Positions 1 through 8,564 of a stretch of 15,368 nt of DNA are shown here, piece after piece. Each line of letters starts with the position of its first letter. The stretch's first letter is position 1. The notes under the pieces are model-generated. The model saw nothing but the letters and a program-made list of their open reading frames with translations. It did no database searches and was not told where the DNA came from. Source of the stretch: Stramenopiles sp. TOSAG23-3. Lineage: Eukaryota; Sar. The DNA lies in the NCBI GenBank assembly GCA_900128585.1, contig LT642525.1:1-15368 (forward strand), written 5' to 3'. The position numbers and the translations under genes were made by a program.

Positions 1-79
1 AACAAAGAAACAAAGAAACAAAGAAACAAAGAAACAAAGAAACAAAGAAACAAAGAAACAAAGAAACAAAGAAACAAAG
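1..79. repeat. Octanucleotide tandem repeat (AAACAAAG)n
   Basis: Nearly ten uninterrupted copies of AAACAAAG run from the first base to 79; the first copy lacks one base at the window edge, so the array may extend further left. It ends at a transition to ordinary AT-rich sequence. It has the form of a microsatellite. It is not a telomere repeat of a kind I recognise. Confidence 0.95.
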
Positions 80-736
80 TGAAGAGAGATGATAGGACTA
101 TAGATGACACTACAACTCTACACACAATAGAATAATAAATAAAACAAATTCCGGATTATTATAAATTGATTTTTTTTTACCTATTTATTATACATATCCT
201 ATTCCTATCTTAAGTATAAGTTCAATTATCTTTTTTTCTTCTCATCTTGCAATATAAGAAGAAGGAGGAGAAAGGGAATTGGCTTTTAATTAATACACAA
301 TCTCTACACTACCGGCATCTAAAATAATCATCATCATCATTTTTTAGATTAAATTTTTTTATTATTATTATTAATTATTTAAAATAATAAAATTATAAGA
401 AGAAATTTTACTACACATTTTTTTCTTTTTTTCCTTCTTCCAATAATTTTAGTATTTTAAGAATAAGAGTAACAACAGTTAAACGCATTTTTATAGAAGG
501 CAACGAAAGTTCTGAGGTGGGTTTCTTGACAATTCACATCATTTAACGTTTGGTATTCTTCCTTTGTTGTTTGTAGGTAAAGACATTTCGAAGCGCCAAG
601 TTAGTACACGTTTGGTGTTGAAGGAGAGTGCAGAGTCTGGGCCTTTCTTTCTTCTCCTCCTCCCCCCCCCCCCCCCTTGCGTTTCCGTTGGCGATCTCGG
701 CGCCGTTGTGTGTTCTCGTTCTAAGTGTTGGTACCA
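80..736 (+). other. AT-rich upstream region and 5' leader of the INPP4-like gene
   Basis: No coding sequence is visible. The stretch is AT-rich with ATT/TTA microsatellites around 330-400 and becomes GC-richer after about 580. There is no ATG on the plus strand between about 108 and the gene start at 737, as expected for a leader scanned by ribosomes. A GTAAAG donor-like site lies at 577. A pyrimidine tract at 641-676 is followed by AAG at 723-725, so a short leader intron is possible but unproven. Confidence 0.6.
662..676. repeat. Poly-C run of 15 in the 5' leader
   Basis: Fifteen consecutive C follow a TTCTCCTCCT pyrimidine stretch, 60 bases before the start codon at 737. Runs of this length vary in copy number and are hard to sequence. 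The run could act as a polypyrimidine tract for a leader intron or bind poly(C)-binding proteins; neither is shown. Confidence 0.9.
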
Positions 737-3700
737 ATGGCTGGCTTGGCCGCGCACTCTACCTCCACGAGTAACGAGTTCGATTTCTTGAGCGGAACCT
801 TTGAAACCCCGTCGGCGTCCATCTTCAAAAAGAGAGAACAATGTTTTGTCCGTTTGGACGACAAGGGGGTGAACGTTTATAAGAAAGAGGGCGACAAAAA
901 GCCCAAGAAGTCTTTTGTTTTCGACGAGGTGGAAAAATTAACCGTAGAGAAGCATACTGAGAAAGGGGCGTTCTCGTTCGTCATTTCGGACCAGAAGAAG
1001 GAAGAGATTGTCATATTCACCAAAACGGAGCAGGAAATGGCAAAGTTTGCCGAAGGTATTGTAAATAATAAACTGAGCTTCGACGTTACGAAGCGGAAAA
1101 AGTCACTCATGAAAGTCACCGAGGAAGGGAAACGGTTCGACAAGATTTGGGATAATGATAGTGACGAGGAGGACGGCGAGGGCAACGTGAAGACGCTTCA
1201 ATCGGCGGGGAGAAAATCGATTGCAATAAACGATTTGCCGCCCGAAAACGAGGGGTGGGTGATGAAGCAGGGCGGCCTGATCAAGAACTGGAAGAATCGG
1301 TACTTCGTGCTGGACTGCTTCCAAATGAAGTACTACAAGAGCGAGAACATCACGAACGAAAAGCCGAAGGGGGAAATCAGCATCGACGAAAAGTGCTCGG
1401 TCAAGCCGATGAAGCAGGGCAAAAAGTCGAAAAAAAAGGGGGCGTTCGGGTTTGAACTGTATACGCCAGGGCGGACGTACCAACTCATGTGCCAGTCGCA
1501 AGAGGAGCTGGCGACCTGGATGTTCAAGATAAAGCTGACCATCAGCATGAAAACGAAAATGCAGAAGAAGAGCGCCAACTTGCAAGCAAAGCAGAGCACC
1601 CGGAACATGAAAGAGTTGGCGGCCATCAAAAACGAGGCGGAGGGGCACACGGACGACATGGCGAAACGAAACACGGACGTCGAGGACTTGGACGGGACGC
1701 AAAAGATCCTTGTGAACAGGATCGAACAGGCGAAATTGTGCCCCTGGAACCGGAGGGCCAAGTCCAACATTTACTTCAACCCCAAATTTACGAACGCTAG
1801 GGACGGGTGGGTTCAGGCCGAACTATCCTTCAAACTTGAAAATTTGGCCGTGATCGCAGAGAAAGACCGCGGGAAAGCGAGCAAGGATGCGAAGGGGAAA
1901 GTGGTCAACTCGGTGTACTTGGTGTTGTCGGAATCCCCGTTTTTCCCCATGCGGGTGAACCGCGAGCACCTTTCGGCAGTAGAGCAGCGCCAGACGCTCA
2001 AGTACACCCCAATTTTTAGAACTGACGTGGTGCACGACAGTCGCAACCCGGAGTTCCTCTTTGCTGCCCTGATGGACTTGCCGGAGGGGGGGGACCGGGC
2101 CATTCGCGTAGACGTGTACGTAACGGTTGGAAAGAACAACGACGAGAAGCAGTTCGGGACTGCGAAGTTTACCATCAGCGACGTCCTGAGGGAGGTCGTC
2201 TCGCTTCCCGTCCGACTCGAGAGCAAGTTTTCCGAGAACACGCTCATGCACGTGCGGTACGAGTCCGGGCACAACAGCTTTGACCCGAAAATCTCCGAGT
2301 GCTGGGGCCTGATGGCAAGCACCCAAATCTATCGAAATCCCCAGTTTCGGAACCGGGTCCTGGTGCGCGAGGAGTGCTGGGAGACTGCCACCACGTTCCA
2401 GGTGCCCCTGTTGTACATTAAGCTTCGGCTTGCCGAACTGGTCGCCGAGATGGTGAGTGCCAAAAAGGTGGCCTCGAGAAAACTGCACAAGGCGGCGAGC
2501 AGAAAGTCGCAGCTAGTTAACGAACTGAAGGCAATAGAGGCGAAGCTGAGCGACGCGGGGGTCGCCGGTGCCACCAAGTCGCAACTGAAGAAAAACAAGT
2601 TAGAGCTGGAGAAAAGGTCGGATAACATAGTAACGACTGGGGACCCGCGGGATTTGAAGTACTTTCAGCTGATGTTCAAGGAGGTGAAGACGTACTGCCA
2701 GTGCGTCGACCTCTTGAATCCGTTGTACAAAAGCATTCCGAAAAATGCGTACAAAAATAAAAAGATCAGCTTCACTTTCAAGCCTAGCAAGGACAAGAAG
2801 AAGAAGTCCATGCAGATGCTGCCCACAAACCTGCATGCCCAGATCATATTCGTTGGCAAGCCGGAGAAAGACGTGGTCGGGGGGGTAAACAAATTAGAAA
2901 AGCGGAGCCGCGGAAGCGTGTACCTCGATTACACCGATGAACCAGAAGATACGGGTCTCATGAACACCCAAGTGGACGAGGGCGAGGGCGTGGGCGAAAA
3001 CTGCTTCTTTGGGTTCCCGACTCAGTCCGACGGGATCGGCAGCACTGCGTACGAGATCATTACGTTCGGGGCTGCCGCGGCCCACTGCCAGAGCTTCAAG
3101 AAAGGCGGGCTAGTGAGTTGGAAAAAGAAGCTGCTGGAGCTGCGGGGGAAAGGCGCCGGCGGGCTTGGGTCCAAACTGGACGCAAACTCGCCCTCGGCCG
3201 AGAACAATCTAGTCGGAGACGTGAAGTGGGTGTACCAAGGCGACGGGGACGTGATCCATGGGCCGTTCGACAACAACCAAATGCGCATGTGGTACCAAGC
3301 CGAATATTTCGCCGCGGACCTGATGATGGCCCTCGACGGCGATGGCGAAGGGGCGAAAACGTTCAAGCCGCTCGGGACTTACTTCGAGCCAGGCAAAGAA
3401 TTTGTGTACTTTGCATCCTCAAAACTGGCAAAGTCCCGCTCGGTAAGGACGTACTCGACCGTCCTTGACGGGGACGACATGGCCGCCTTGGTGGGGAAGA
3501 TGAGCGATGACGAGGAGGAGGACGAGGAGGAGGACGAGAACATCGAGGACATGACCGATTTTGAAAAGCAGCTGAAGGCCACGCAAGTGATGATCGCAAT
3601 CCAGCGCCGCGAAGACTTTTGCATTTGCCAGTCGCTCAGTGCCCTGGTGTTCTCCCTGAGCATCAAGCTGGAGCTAGTCGCGAGGGCAAAGGACCCTGGC

Positions 3701-4966
3701 TCGTTCTTCCGGCAATTGGAGAAGGTTGGCTACCTGTTTTCCTGCGAAAGCCTGGTGTCGACGCAGGGGCCCGAGCAAGGCATGCTTGAAGATTATTTTG
3801 AAGCAATGAAGGCGTTGAACCAATTCCAATTTCGGCTGCAGAAAATAGACATGGGCTCCAGCGTGGAAGCCTCGTGGCAAACCCGCGAGGCGCTGACGAC
3901 GTTGCGATTGAAGATGGGGGCGCTGGAGGAGACCTCGGAGGAGTACAAAGAGAAGGCCGGGATCGCCCAGCAGCTCGAAGACGCCCTGAATGCAGACTCC
4001 AGCGACACTATAGAGAAAGTGTGGTGCTTCTTGGACAACAATGCAACGGAGCAGGGGCCGTTCAGCACGTTCGAAATGCGGGAGTGGTACGCCGAGTACC
4101 CAGATTTAATCCACGACGAGGTCAAAGTCCGTCACGTAGCAGAGGCCCCTGGCGAGTACTTGAACATCAAGGAACGGTTCCCGAACGGAAACCCATTCCC
4201 AGAGTCCAGTATGGCCGCGGTCCGGGTGGGCAAAGGCATACACCAAGTCATGATGGAGCGAACGTCGGGGAACAAGATCATCGTTACGTTGACCGTGTTG
4301 GACGAGTTGTTTGCCATGCTCCCGGTCTCGTTGCAGAACGGCGGGCTGGTCAGCGTCTGCCCCGTCTTGTTCCAGCAAGGGATAAACGAATTCCAAAGCA
4401 TTGCGAACCAGGTCGGAGGCCAAAATGTCAAGTTTCAAAACGTTGTGAACAAGCACGCGTTCCAGACGCTAAAGGTGTACCAGTCCAGGGTTGAGCGGGA
4501 GCACGATTACATTGGGTATGATGCAGATCAAATCAAGTTCCACAACGAGAAGCTGGCAGTGTTGAAGGAACAAGTCGACAAGGAGGATCCGCGAAGGAAG
4601 AACGTCGCCATACTTGCCGCCGCCTCCTGCTGCGTCCGTATGCTGAAAGGGGGTCGAGGCACCAACTGCAAATCTGCGAAAGATCGCACGTCCATGTCGG
4701 TCACCCTGGAGCAGTCAAGGCTGATATATTACAACCACATCCATCCCCACGTTCCAGTCCGACAGAACAAGACCACGAGAGACTTGAGCGAAGAGGACCG
4801 CTGCGTCTTGTGGATGGCGAACGAGCAGCGCCGACAGGGGATCCGAATCCAGAACGCGAAGAAAAATCAGGGGAAGATGAAGTTCGCATTCAATGGTTTT
4901 CAGCGCGGCCAGCTGCCAAAGATGTATCGACCCCCTAGAGAGTGCATTGGGAAGACGGAAACGTAG
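737..4966 (+). CDS. INPP4-like phosphoinositide 4-phosphatase with PH, C2 and two GYF domains
   Basis: The predicted protein has 1409 residues and probably converts PI(3,4)P2 to PI3P at membranes, as known for INPP4A/B. The active site is plain: CKSAKDRT at 1311-1318, with catalytic Cys1311 and Arg1317, followed by SMSVTLEQ as in the INPP4 family. Other INPP4-like blocks are LPTNLH (near 700), TFGAAAAH (from 776) and PVLFQQGINEFQ upstream of the active site. Domains in order: a PH-like module (about 20-112), a canonical PH domain (171-270, starting EGWVMKQGG and ending at Trp261), a C2-type region (about 345-490), a coiled stretch, GYF 1 (829-885; W831, Y833, GPF 842-844, M849, W852), an acidic run (about 922-940), GYF 2 (1095-1150; GPF 1107-1109, M1114, W1117) and the phosphatase. 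The start at 737 is the first ATG, with context ACCAATGG; the frame is open four codons upstream but starts there with GTG. It is intronless and longer than human INPP4 (about 900-1000 residues), mainly because of the PH and GYF additions. Confidence 0.93.
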   Translation: MAGLAAHSTSTSNEFDFLSGTFETPSASIFKKREQCFVRLDDKGVNVYKKEGDKKPKKSFVFDEVEKLTVEKHTEKGAFSFVISDQKKEEIVIFTKTEQEMAKFAEGIVNNKLSFDVTKRKKSLMKVTEEGKRFDKIWDNDSDEEDGEGNVKTLQSAGRKSIAINDLPPENEGWVMKQGGLIKNWKNRYFVLDCFQMKYYKSENITNEKPKGEISIDEKCSVKPMKQGKKSKKKGAFGFELYTPGRTYQLMCQSQEELATWMFKIKLTISMKTKMQKKSANLQAKQSTRNMKELAAIKNEAEGHTDDMAKRNTDVEDLDGTQKILVNRIEQAKLCPWNRRAKSNIYFNPKFTNARDGWVQAELSFKLENLAVIAEKDRGKASKDAKGKVVNSVYLVLSESPFFPMRVNREHLSAVEQRQTLKYTPIFRTDVVHDSRNPEFLFAALMDLPEGGDRAIRVDVYVTVGKNNDEKQFGTAKFTISDVLREVVSLPVRLESKFSENTLMHVRYESGHNSFDPKISECWGLMASTQIYRNPQFRNRVLVREECWETATTFQVPLLYIKLRLAELVAEMVSAKKVASRKLHKAASRKSQLVNELKAIEAKLSDAGVAGATKSQLKKNKLELEKRSDNIVTTGDPRDLKYFQLMFKEVKTYCQCVDLLNPLYKSIPKNAYKNKKISFTFKPSKDKKKKSMQMLPTNLHAQIIFVGKPEKDVVGGVNKLEKRSRGSVYLDYTDEPEDTGLMNTQVDEGEGVGENCFFGFPTQSDGIGSTAYEIITFGAAAAHCQSFKKGGLVSWKKKLLELRGKGAGGLGSKLDANSPSAENNLVGDVKWVYQGDGDVIHGPFDNNQMRMWYQAEYFAADLMMALDGDGEGAKTFKPLGTYFEPGKEFVYFASSKLAKSRSVRTYSTVLDGDDMAALVGKMSDDEEEDEEEDENIEDMTDFEKQLKATQVMIAIQRREDFCICQSLSALVFSLSIKLELVARAKDPGSFFRQLEKVGYLFSCESLVSTQGPEQGMLEDYFEAMKALNQFQFRLQKIDMGSSVEASWQTREALTTLRLKMGALEETSEEYKEKAGIAQQLEDALNADSSDTIEKVWCFLDNNATEQGPFSTFEMREWYAEYPDLIHDEVKVRHVAEAPGEYLNIKERFPNGNPFPESSMAAVRVGKGIHQVMMERTSGNKIIVTLTVLDELFAMLPVSLQNGGLVSVCPVLFQQGINEFQSIANQVGGQNVKFQNVVNKHAFQTLKVYQSRVEREHDYIGYDADQIKFHNEKLAVLKEQVDKEDPRRKNVAILAAASCCVRMLKGGRGTNCKSAKDRTSMSVTLEQSRLIYYNHIHPHVPVRQNKTTRDLSEEDRCVLWMANEQRRQGIRIQNAKKNQGKMKFAFNGFQRGQLPKMYRPPRECIGKTET

Positions 4967-5691
4967 ATTGGTACCGTTGGGTTAATAAGTAAAAGAATAA
5001 GAGTATATATTTTAGAGGGAGAAGGAGAATAGTTTTTCATCGTTTTTTCACTTGTGTTCCTTATTTTCTACGAGTAAGCCAAAATAACAAAACCCCTCCG
5101 TTATTATCACGCGATCGATCTCTTATTGTGTCCTATGCTATTCCTATGTTCCATTATATTAATACCTCTCTATTCTCTATACTCTTTTCCCACCTCTCTC
5201 ACCACCACCCTTCTCTTCTTCATCAGCTCATCCACGCCTCTTCTTCTTCATCACTCAGCACTCAGCTCAAGCACTCAGCTCTCTCGCTCCACGCTTCTCT
5301 TCTTCTTCTTCTTTTGTTGTTGTTCTTCTTCTTGTTTTGGTGGTGTCTCTCTTTCTTCTTCGTTATTTTTATATAAGAAGAAGAGAGTATTATTGTTGCA
5401 CATCCATCATCATGCGATGATATTTAATAATTACTTACAACTAGATAGTAAATAGTAGGTAGAAGTAAAGTACTATTTTTTTTAACGGCGACTAAAAAAC
5501 TTTGATTTTGATATACCAATTTATATGAATCCATAGATTATATACAATAAGACAATAAATCAATTTTCAATGCCAGGCCAGGAAAAGGTTTAATTTCGAT
5601 TTGAATACAGAATATAGATAGCAGACGCTCCGTCGTATTGTGCAACACTTTTTATCTTTTGGTCCAAACCTATATAGTATATTTCGTAATA
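4967..5691. other. Spacer between the INPP4-like gene and the Lys/Glu-rich membrane protein gene
   Basis: No gene is visible. The first 150 bases are AT-rich and should hold the 3' end of the upstream transcript. The middle is a pyrimidine-rich block, annotated separately, and the rest is AT-rich. A short upstream ORF (ATG at 5570, TAA at 5591-5593, seven codons) precedes the next start at 5692 and would lie in its leader if transcription begins before 5570. No TATA box or terminator is clear enough to call. Confidence 0.6.
5161..5355. repeat. Long pyrimidine-rich tract with TTC and CACTCAG repeats
   Basis: About 195 bases of the plus strand are dominated by C and T: CTCTCT runs, several TTC repeats and a CACTCAG motif repeated around 5250-5280. 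The strand asymmetry is strong. Such homopurine-homopyrimidine DNA can adopt triplex structures and is common in promoter-proximal spacers. The open frame across it (5126-5455) has a serine/leucine low-complexity translation and a TTG start, so I do not call it a gene. Confidence 0.75.
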
Positions 5692-7422
5692 ATGAAAACA
5701 GTGAAAGCCTGCTTAACGCTCGTGCTGGCTGCCCACCTGTTGGTATGTGCCGTTTTCTGCGTTTCCGGCACGGTCGCCCAAGGTGCGGATGGCCAGGGCG
5801 GGGAAAGTTATTTGTTTTCCGGGCACATTAAGGTAAGAAACACCGAGTACTTTTTCAAAATCAGAAGGGGCGAAACGATCAGGGACGCCGCCAAAACGTT
5901 TGGCAACCAACACGGCTTCTCAGAAAAAATAGTCAACGAGTTGGTAAGAGACATGGAAACGCACCTGGGCGCACAGCAGGAACCCACCGTCCCGATAAAG
6001 ATTCAGAAACCTGCGGCGAACGGTAACTCAGACACGGTAGAAATGGAAGTCGACGCCGAGGGCGGTGATGCACTTATCGTCGGCTCCAAGAAAGACGCCG
6101 AACTGCAGGAAAAGGCCAAGAAAGCCGAGGCGGCCCAAGAAGAGAGGACAAAACAAAATATGGCCGAGCAAGAGGAAAAGGCCACCGAGGCGCGCGTGGT
6201 AAAGGAGGAAAGCATGCACAAAAAAATGTTAGAACAGGACGAAAAGAATTCTGCAGAAGAAATGGCAAAGTCGGAGACGCAAGAAAAGCGTGTGGAAGAA
6301 GAGAAAGCGAAACAGGCCGCGAAGGAAGCAGCAAAGGAACGGGTCCGTGCAAGAGAGCGCCGAGAAAAGGCCGAAGCGGGGGAAAAGCTAGCAGAGACAG
6401 AAGCAAAAGAGAAGGAAGAGTCGGAAAAGTCAAAGGCCAAAGAAGAAGAGGAGAAGGCCCAAGCAAAGAAGGAAGAGTCCGAAAAGGCGCAGCAGGCAAA
6501 ACAGGAAGAATCCGAAAAGGCAAAGGCGAAAGAAGAAGAAGAATCCGAAAAGGCAAAGGCGAAAGAAGAAGAAGAATCCGAAAAGGCACGGGCGAAGGAA
6601 GAGCAGTCCGAAAAGGCAAAGGCGAAAGACGAAGAGTCTGAGAAGGCGAAAGAAGCGAAGAAAGCGTTTGAAGAGACGGAGAAGCAAGAGCAGGAGCAAA
6701 AACGAGCGGAAAAGCAGCAAGAAGAAGAAGAGCAAAAGTCCGAAGAAGGGGAGAAAGCAGAAGATCGACAGGCCGAAGAGGGAACGAAGAAGGCCAACGA
6801 GGAAGGCGAAAAGAAAGAGAAAGCTGCGGAGGCCGAGGAGAAGGCGCGGGAGAATGAAGAGCGTGAAAAGCAAGAGGCTTCCAAGAAAGAAGAGGCGGAG
6901 AAAACGAAACAAGAGGAAGGGGCCAAGGCGAACGAGAAAGAAGAGGAGGAGAAACTCGAACTAGCGAAGGAGGAGGAGGCAACGAAGAAAAGAGAGCAGG
7001 CTGCAAAGAAGGAAGAAGAGGCCGAGAAATCAAAAATGGAGGAGGAGCTGAAGTTTTTGAAATCAGAAGAGCACGGCAAGCGGGAAGAGGAGAAATCGAA
7101 GCAAGCTGCGGAAGAGCGTGAAAAACGAAAGAAAGCGGACGAAGCCACGGCCCTTTCGCGCGCTCGAATGATGAGCAATTTTTATGCACTGGGCTCGCTT
7201 GCGATCATCTTCCTTCTGGTGCTGGCGTTTTTGTCGTTGATCTTTATCCCTGTTCAGGGCATGGCGGACAGCACGGTCTCGTACTTGATCGAAGGCACCA
7301 ACAAACCGTGGCTTCAGCTAGGGTCGGTTGTGTTTCTGTGCGTTGGGGGCTACTACTTTTACTCAAACGGTCAGTTTTGGATTGCGGCGGTGTGCTTCTG
7401 GTACCTGGCATTTTTGTTTTGA
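5692..7422 (+). CDS. Secretory-pathway Glu/Lys-rich long-helix protein with three C-terminal membrane spans
   Basis: The predicted protein has 576 residues and no function I recognise. It starts with a clear signal peptide (MKTVKACLTLVLAAHLLVCA, cleavage near residue 30). A small globular segment follows (about 40-93), with strand-like GHIKVRN and EYFFKIRRGE and then helices. Residues of about 132-490 are almost entirely Glu, Lys, Ala, Gln and Ser, a KEKE-type region with i to i+4 charge pairing expected to form a single long alpha-helix or coiled coil. Three hydrophobic spans end the chain: about 497-520, 540-557 and 562-576. Topology is probably a lumenal or extracellular N-terminal region with the C-terminus in the ER or another endomembrane. 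The start at 5692 is the first ATG in frame; the open frame reaches back to a TTG at 5638, but those residues do not improve the signal peptide. It is intronless and ends 210 bases from the convergent gene. Confidence 0.85.
   Translation: MKTVKACLTLVLAAHLLVCAVFCVSGTVAQGADGQGGESYLFSGHIKVRNTEYFFKIRRGETIRDAAKTFGNQHGFSEKIVNELVRDMETHLGAQQEPTVPIKIQKPAANGNSDTVEMEVDAEGGDALIVGSKKDAELQEKAKKAEAAQEERTKQNMAEQEEKATEARVVKEESMHKKMLEQDEKNSAEEMAKSETQEKRVEEEKAKQAAKEAAKERVRARERREKAEAGEKLAETEAKEKEESEKSKAKEEEEKAQAKKEESEKAQQAKQEESEKAKAKEEEESEKAKAKEEEESEKARAKEEQSEKAKAKDEESEKAKEAKKAFEETEKQEQEQKRAEKQQEEEEQKSEEGEKAEDRQAEEGTKKANEEGEKKEKAAEAEEKARENEEREKQEASKKEEAEKTKQEEGAKANEKEEEEKLELAKEEEATKKREQAAKKEEEAEKSKMEEELKFLKSEEHGKREEEKSKQAAEEREKRKKADEATALSRARMMSNFYALGSLAIIFLLVLAFLSLIFIPVQGMADSTVSYLIEGTNKPWLQLGSVVFLCVGGYYFYSNGQFWIAAVCFWYLAFLF
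6421..6660 (+). repeat. Intragenic 30-33 bp tandem repeats coding SEKAKAKEEE-type units
   Basis: Inside the Lys/Glu-rich gene the 33-base unit at 6511-6543 is repeated exactly at 6544-6576. Two 30-base variants follow (6577-6606 and 6607-6636), and looser copies flank them (from 6421, 6478 and 6637). Each encodes 10-11 residues of the form SEKAKAKEEEE. The exact copies point to recent unequal exchange or slippage, so the length may differ between strains. Confidence 0.9.
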
Positions 7423-7631
7423 AGGGTTAGGGAGCGAGGCGACATTAGGGTGGGGAGACCGCTACATTTTACGCTCCAAAAATAGTGTATTTTTAGTTTT
7501 CTCTCTGATTAATTTGTGTTGTTAAAAGATCTTTATATTTAAGAACTCTTCCCCCTAATCTTATTTTTAAACTTATGTACACGAGCAGCACTCTGACGCT
7601 GGTCCCAGAGATCTCTCCCAAAAATGTGCCT

Positions 7632-8564
7632 TCACAGCTTGTTCCGGTTCAACACGCCGACCATTTCCTTGCGAAGCACCTGGCCGCATCCCAGTTGGGA
7701 GGTGTGGGGGATGTCGCCAAACCCTTTGATCACGTTCTGCATGACGACCTCTTGCCCTTCGTTGAACTGGGCCGACAACTCCGTTTTGTTGCAAATCCGA
7801 ATGTCGATTCCAGCGTGAAAGGGTGACTTTACGAGAACCTGGCCGTCGGTCGCGCCGTTGTACCCGATTCTCCCGCCATTCATGTCCATCAGGTCCAGGG
7901 TTTCTTCAGCTTTGCTCAAATCTTGAACGTGCAGAACAAAAGAAGGGACCGTGGACGGGATCAAACGCACGACTGGGCTGTGCTCTGCCAGTTTGTGCAC
8001 GCCAGGAAAATTTGAGGATTGATTTGGGAACAAATCGTTCGCGGCCGAAAAGCCTTCGTGGGAGTCGAAGGCCAGGACGATTTCTTTCAACAGCGGCAAG
8101 TGCTCGTTGCCCTTGTCCGTGCTGGGCGCGTCTTGGTCTGTATGACTTACGTGAAGCTTTGGAGGGAAAACGGGGGAATTCCCGAGCAGAATTTTCCACA
8201 TTGGGTAAGAGACTGCGTCGTACGGCCTGTCCTCGTCTTTTGCTGATTTGTTCGGATGCACGGAAACGGACGTTACCCGTGTGTAGTTTGGCCTGGAGAA
8301 GAGGTTGCGAAACCTACTGACCCGACTGGACGTCCAAAAATTGATTCTAGAATACCCATCACTGACCGACGAAATTTCATGGTCGCTGGATATTTTTCTG
8401 GGGGACTCTACGTGGTCAAACCCCAGCTTGTCTACGAACGTATCAAGAAGCCCAGACAGGCCCTTGTCGGAGCTGGCAAAAACGTTGACGGTGAGCATGC
8501 TGTGCACGGACGCTGACGCCCTGGCACGGGTTGCCGCTGCACCGGAAGAGAGTGCAGCCGCCAT
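7632..8564 (-). CDS. Secreted protein of unknown function (possible VOC-like C-terminal fold)
   Basis: From the first ATG the product has 310 residues. I do not recognise it firmly. Residues 160-262 read as alternating strands and helices (EIVLAF, VVRLIPS, FVLHVQDL, GRIGYNGATDGQVLVKSP, GIDIRICNKT). This recalls vicinal-oxygen-chelate (glyoxalase-type) modules, but no metal-ligand set is evident, so that is a weak guess. Four N-glycosylation sequons (N93, N105, N181, N259) fit a secreted protein. The start is the problem: a hydrophobic run (FVVVALSLLAFLFVIM) ideal for a signal peptide lies in frame just upstream of the ATG, with no other ATG before the in-frame TAA at about 8658-8660. Either a spliced first exon supplies the true start or a non-ATG codon (TTG at 8594) is used. 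Only MAAALSSGAAATRARA remains if 8564 is correct. It is convergent with the gene ending at 7422. Confidence 0.75.
   Translation of the reverse strand: MAAALSSGAAATRARASASVHSMLTVNVFASSDKGLSGLLDTFVDKLGFDHVESPRKISSDHEISSVSDGYSRINFWTSSRVSRFRNLFSRPNYTRVTSVSVHPNKSAKDEDRPYDAVSYPMWKILLGNSPVFPPKLHVSHTDQDAPSTDKGNEHLPLLKEIVLAFDSHEGFSAANDLFPNQSSNFPGVHKLAEHSPVVRLIPSTVPSFVLHVQDLSKAEETLDLMDMNGGRIGYNGATDGQVLVKSPFHAGIDIRICNKTELSAQFNEGQEVVMQNVIKGFGDIPHTSQLGCGQVLRKEMVGVLNRNKL

Noticed and set aside
1-79. Window-edge tandem repeat considered as a telomere
   Set aside because: AAACAAAG has no G-rich strand resembling known telomere repeats, and the array is short and next to an ordinary gene leader.
1103-1702. 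Minus-strand open frame of 199 codons, and others inside the INPP4-like gene
   Set aside because: These are shadows of a gene with clear domain motifs in the plus frame.
5126-5455. Open frame of 109 codons with serine/leucine runs
   Set aside because: It has a TTG start, low-complexity pyrimidine-tract sequence, no domain, and a different character from the coding regions nearby.
6003-7178. Antisense open frame of 391 codons over the Lys/Glu-rich gene, with another of 371 codons at 6074-7189
   Set aside because: GAA, GAG and AAG codons read in reverse give Ser, Phe and Leu without stops. The Ser/Phe- and Pro/Leu-rich translations are by-products of the repeats.
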